DNA from: Saccoglossus kowalevskii
Lineage: Eukaryota; Hemichordata; Enteropneusta; Harrimaniidae
NCBI RefSeq assembly: GCF_000003605.2
Contig: NW_003119429.1
Span: 410,162-445,463, forward strand
Length of the DNA stretch: 35,302 bases
Direction: 5' to 3'
How positions within the stretch are numbered: position 1 is the first letter of the stretch; each line of letters opens with the position of its first letter. Below the pieces are notes generated by a model. That model searched no databases. It had not been told where the DNA came from and saw only the letters and a list, made by a program, of their open reading frames with translations. Below, piece by piece: positions 32,789 through 35,302 of the stretch. A program made the position numbers and the translations under genes.

Positions 32789-35112
32789 GTAAGTGTTGTC
32801 ATAGTAATTCTAAATTATAACTATTACAGAGTATTTCATTACCGTAATTCATGAAACTGCGTAAATAATAGTTGATTTTCTGCACCTTATGAGATCCGAA
32901 CGATAATTGTTTTAAAAAGTCACTGGTCTGTCATTACTGGCGTGTTATCACGAGTGAGCAAGGTTGTCTACCTACGTTTTTCGCTATATCTTTGTATATT
33001 TCTGATGTCTCCGCCAAAAACATTGATATTTTTCTGAGTTCAGAAACGTTTAGAGTAAGAGCTACAAACTACCAGTACGGTAATCTTTTATAAATGATGT
33101 TCATTTGGACTTCGTTGAATATTAAATATTATTATATAATTGTATAACAGTTAAGTAGAAAATACAGAAAGAGACTTCTATATAGGTACACAGTTACAAA
33201 GATAAATAGTAAAATGTAAAGATTCATGCAGTATTCTAAAGAGTATGCATGTTGCCGGCCGTGTTAAAATCTTAGAAGTGGCACGATATACAATAACAAT
33301 CACAAGATAATTATCGTCTAATACAGTATATATAATATATGTCTGTTTCGTTAAATTTTTTTTATCCAGTAGCATGTATGAATTATTGGTAATGGCATTT
33401 AACAAACAGGCCCACTTAGAGACAGAAATGTCATCGTAAAACGATAATGCCTACAATAATTACCGTATTTAATATCCCACTCTGTTGATAAGTAATAAAT
33501 CCGCATTAGTGAGTTATATGTACACCGCATTGTCATAATATGTTCACATAGTGATTGTTGCGATTTCAGGAGCGTACTAAATAGAACTGACGTAATATAA
33601 GAACGCTGTCCAGCACATGAAAGAGATCGAATGAAGACAGAGTGAGAAAACGCTAAAAATGTTTTAAACCCGGACTGCGTTGCGTTACTTTACTGTGTTT
33701 TCAGTGATTTGTTTGCAATCCTAAAGATTGTCTGAACAAAGCCAGTAAGTAAGAAATTATTTCAACACCACAACAGTTATAAACATGCCACAATTTTTGC
33801 TCTTGTTTGTCTGAATCCAACTTCCCCATGAATAATTAATCACATGACATTATGCTCAGCTACGCTATATTTGAAACTAACGCTACAGTGCAAATTAGCT
33901 GTTTCTGTGTAACACAATAAATAATCATTTGTATGAAGAAAATAAAAAAAAAAGACTTTCAAATTACTGGGATGTTAGTTTGTTACTTTATATGGCGTAA
34001 CAATAAAACCCTTTTATGTAAACATTACTTTACTCTTGTGGCGCATCATTAAACATTCATTATTCTGGTAAATGATCACTTCTCAATATATGTCACTATT
34101 GAGAATGTAGAATATGACCTGCGACAGCCTCATTTGTCGAATCGCATGAGGAAAATGGTTTGTTCATTTCTCACAATGAGGTCAGAAACTTGTATCACAC
34201 AATCATAACATACACTTTTCAACACTTTGTTCTTTAGTTTATTCTGACATCCACTGACCAGAACACAAAATAAACATTGCCCAGTTCCGCTTACATCAAT
34301 TTCATCCCATGCAAACAAAATAAGGAAGAGACTAGACAATGTACAGTATTATAAAACATAACAGTGGGTTATGAGTCAAAGAAACTGTTCTATTCATTTT
34401 TTTGTTTTATCTTCTTTGAGATTATTTTTCATTGAAACTTGTCCAACAAAACTTTCATCTCAGGAAGCAATACATCATATCTCAGTAACATCCACTCAAT
34501 CTCCAAGAGGGAACTGTCTTTTTAATAGATCCAATTCAATGTATATTGATTTTTAAATAATAATGAAGACAGATGTAAATGTGTTACATGCCATAGTGAC
34601 AGCTCATTGCCTGCATTAGTGTGGAAATTGGTCATTAATTATTTATAATTGTTGTTATTTCACTTTATTTGAATACCATACTGAAGAAGAGACATAGCCA
34701 TCATCTGTTCTAGCAGCTTTCACCATTTTTTTATCAATAGGGCCTTGATGCATGTTATTTTTTTAATTTTGAATCAAGTTTAAAATGGCCAAATGTCAGC
34801 CATTTTGTTTTAAAGAATGGAGTATGGGATCCATATATACGACATGCCTGGAACAATCAAGTTTAAAATTCACACATACAGCACACATCGAGGAAATATA
34901 TAAGGACTACTGGTATGTCATCAACAATGACTTGTTTTTAACATTTCTTCCAGATTTTGTTTCCTTAATTAAGACTACTAATTAATTATGATAATTGATT
35001 CGCAATGGTTTCTCATCATGGTAGACGGTGAACCATATGCATAGTTTACTATTTGAGACACCATGACGGTTTACTCTTAATTATGGAGAGTAATTATTTA
35101 TAATAATTAAAT

Positions 35113-35302
35113 ACAAGCAGCCTGTCGGCTGAGATAGCTCCGCTGTTAGCAATGCACATTTCAATTAAAGAACAGAAAGTATCATTAAAAAATGAACAAT
35201 ATGTATAGTATCAAAACAATCAGACTTGTGGTTTTCAACAAGATGTGGAAAAAATCACTTTTTACCAAAAATTACAAAAATGTTCACCAAAATTAGAGAA
35301 TT
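35113..35302. repeat. Second copy of the 23.3-kb repeat head, cut by the window edge
   Basis: It begins with ACAAGCAGCCTGTCGGCTGA, as at 23329, and continues through the same TTTCAATTAAAGAAC, ATGAACAATAT and CACTTTTTACCAAAAATT blocks. The two heads are in the same orientation about 11.8 kb apart. Confidence 0.85.

Larger units (their letters stand above)
32225..35112. other. No supported gene apart from one candidate exon
   Basis: AT-rich. Holds the X-box-like motif at 32587-32600 with a possible first exon at 32727. A single unit-like word TGTCAGCCATTTTG at 34794-34807 matches the 27-bp minisatellite core. Confidence 0.4.

Noticed and set aside
34130-34339. 69-codon minus-strand ORF with a donor-like GTAAGC inside
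   Set aside because: No matching acceptor or partner exon and no recognisable domain.
1-35302. tRNA, rRNA, snRNA genes, CRISPR arrays, or complete transposase/reverse transcriptase genes
   Set aside because: None seen by eye on either strand; the tandem arrays are head-to-tail minisatellites without the unique spacers of CRISPR.

Overview
This is eukaryotic (metazoan) genomic DNA. It is AT-rich and intron-rich, with GT-AG introns, many satellites and short transposon-like elements, and one 93-base assembly gap (23745-23837). The domain content of the main gene and the style of the dispersed repeats suggest a marine invertebrate, probably a deuterostome such as a hemichordate, cephalochordate or echinoderm. 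The species cannot be fixed from this window.

The centre (about 8.79-22.88 kb, + strand) holds one apparently complete secreted-protein gene, which I reconstructed as 13 coding exons. All splice phases agree and the model gives a 572-residue protein with signal peptide, Kazal/follistatin-like domain, thyroglobulin type-1 (TY) domain, SPARC-type extracellular calcium-binding (EC) domain, Pro/Glu-rich linker, second TY, second EC and a short basic tail. It is a SMOC-family matricellular protein (SPARC-related modular calcium-binding). Its unusual point is that the TY-EC module is present twice. Known SMOCs are Kazal-TY-SMOC-specific region-TY-EC, with a single EC and about 434-446 residues in human. 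A TATA box, an inverted CCAAT motif and an in-frame stop upstream of the start codon support the 5' end. An AATAAA at 22870 marks a likely 3' end.

The left flank (1-8.79 kb) has no convincing gene. It starts with a 21-bp minisatellite and also holds two copies of a 141-bp inverted-repeat (MITE-like) element, a GC-homopolymer-rich element with inverted ends, and an (AATG)n microsatellite.

The right flank (22.9-35.3 kb) is repeat-dominated: a diverged ~155-bp repeat family (23.3-25.0 kb, reappearing at the window's right edge), a second ~110-150-bp family (25.4-25.9 and 26.7 kb), a 403-bp TTAA-flanked MITE (26003-26405), a 78-bp tandem array carrying an octamer motif in each copy, a 45-bp array open across 181 codons, and a 1.7-kb 27-bp minisatellite with higher-order structure. 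The probable last coding exon of an unidentified minus-strand gene lies at 27763-27865. A weaker candidate first exon on the + strand sits at 32727, downstream of an X-box-like motif. All calls were made by eye, without database or alignment searches.
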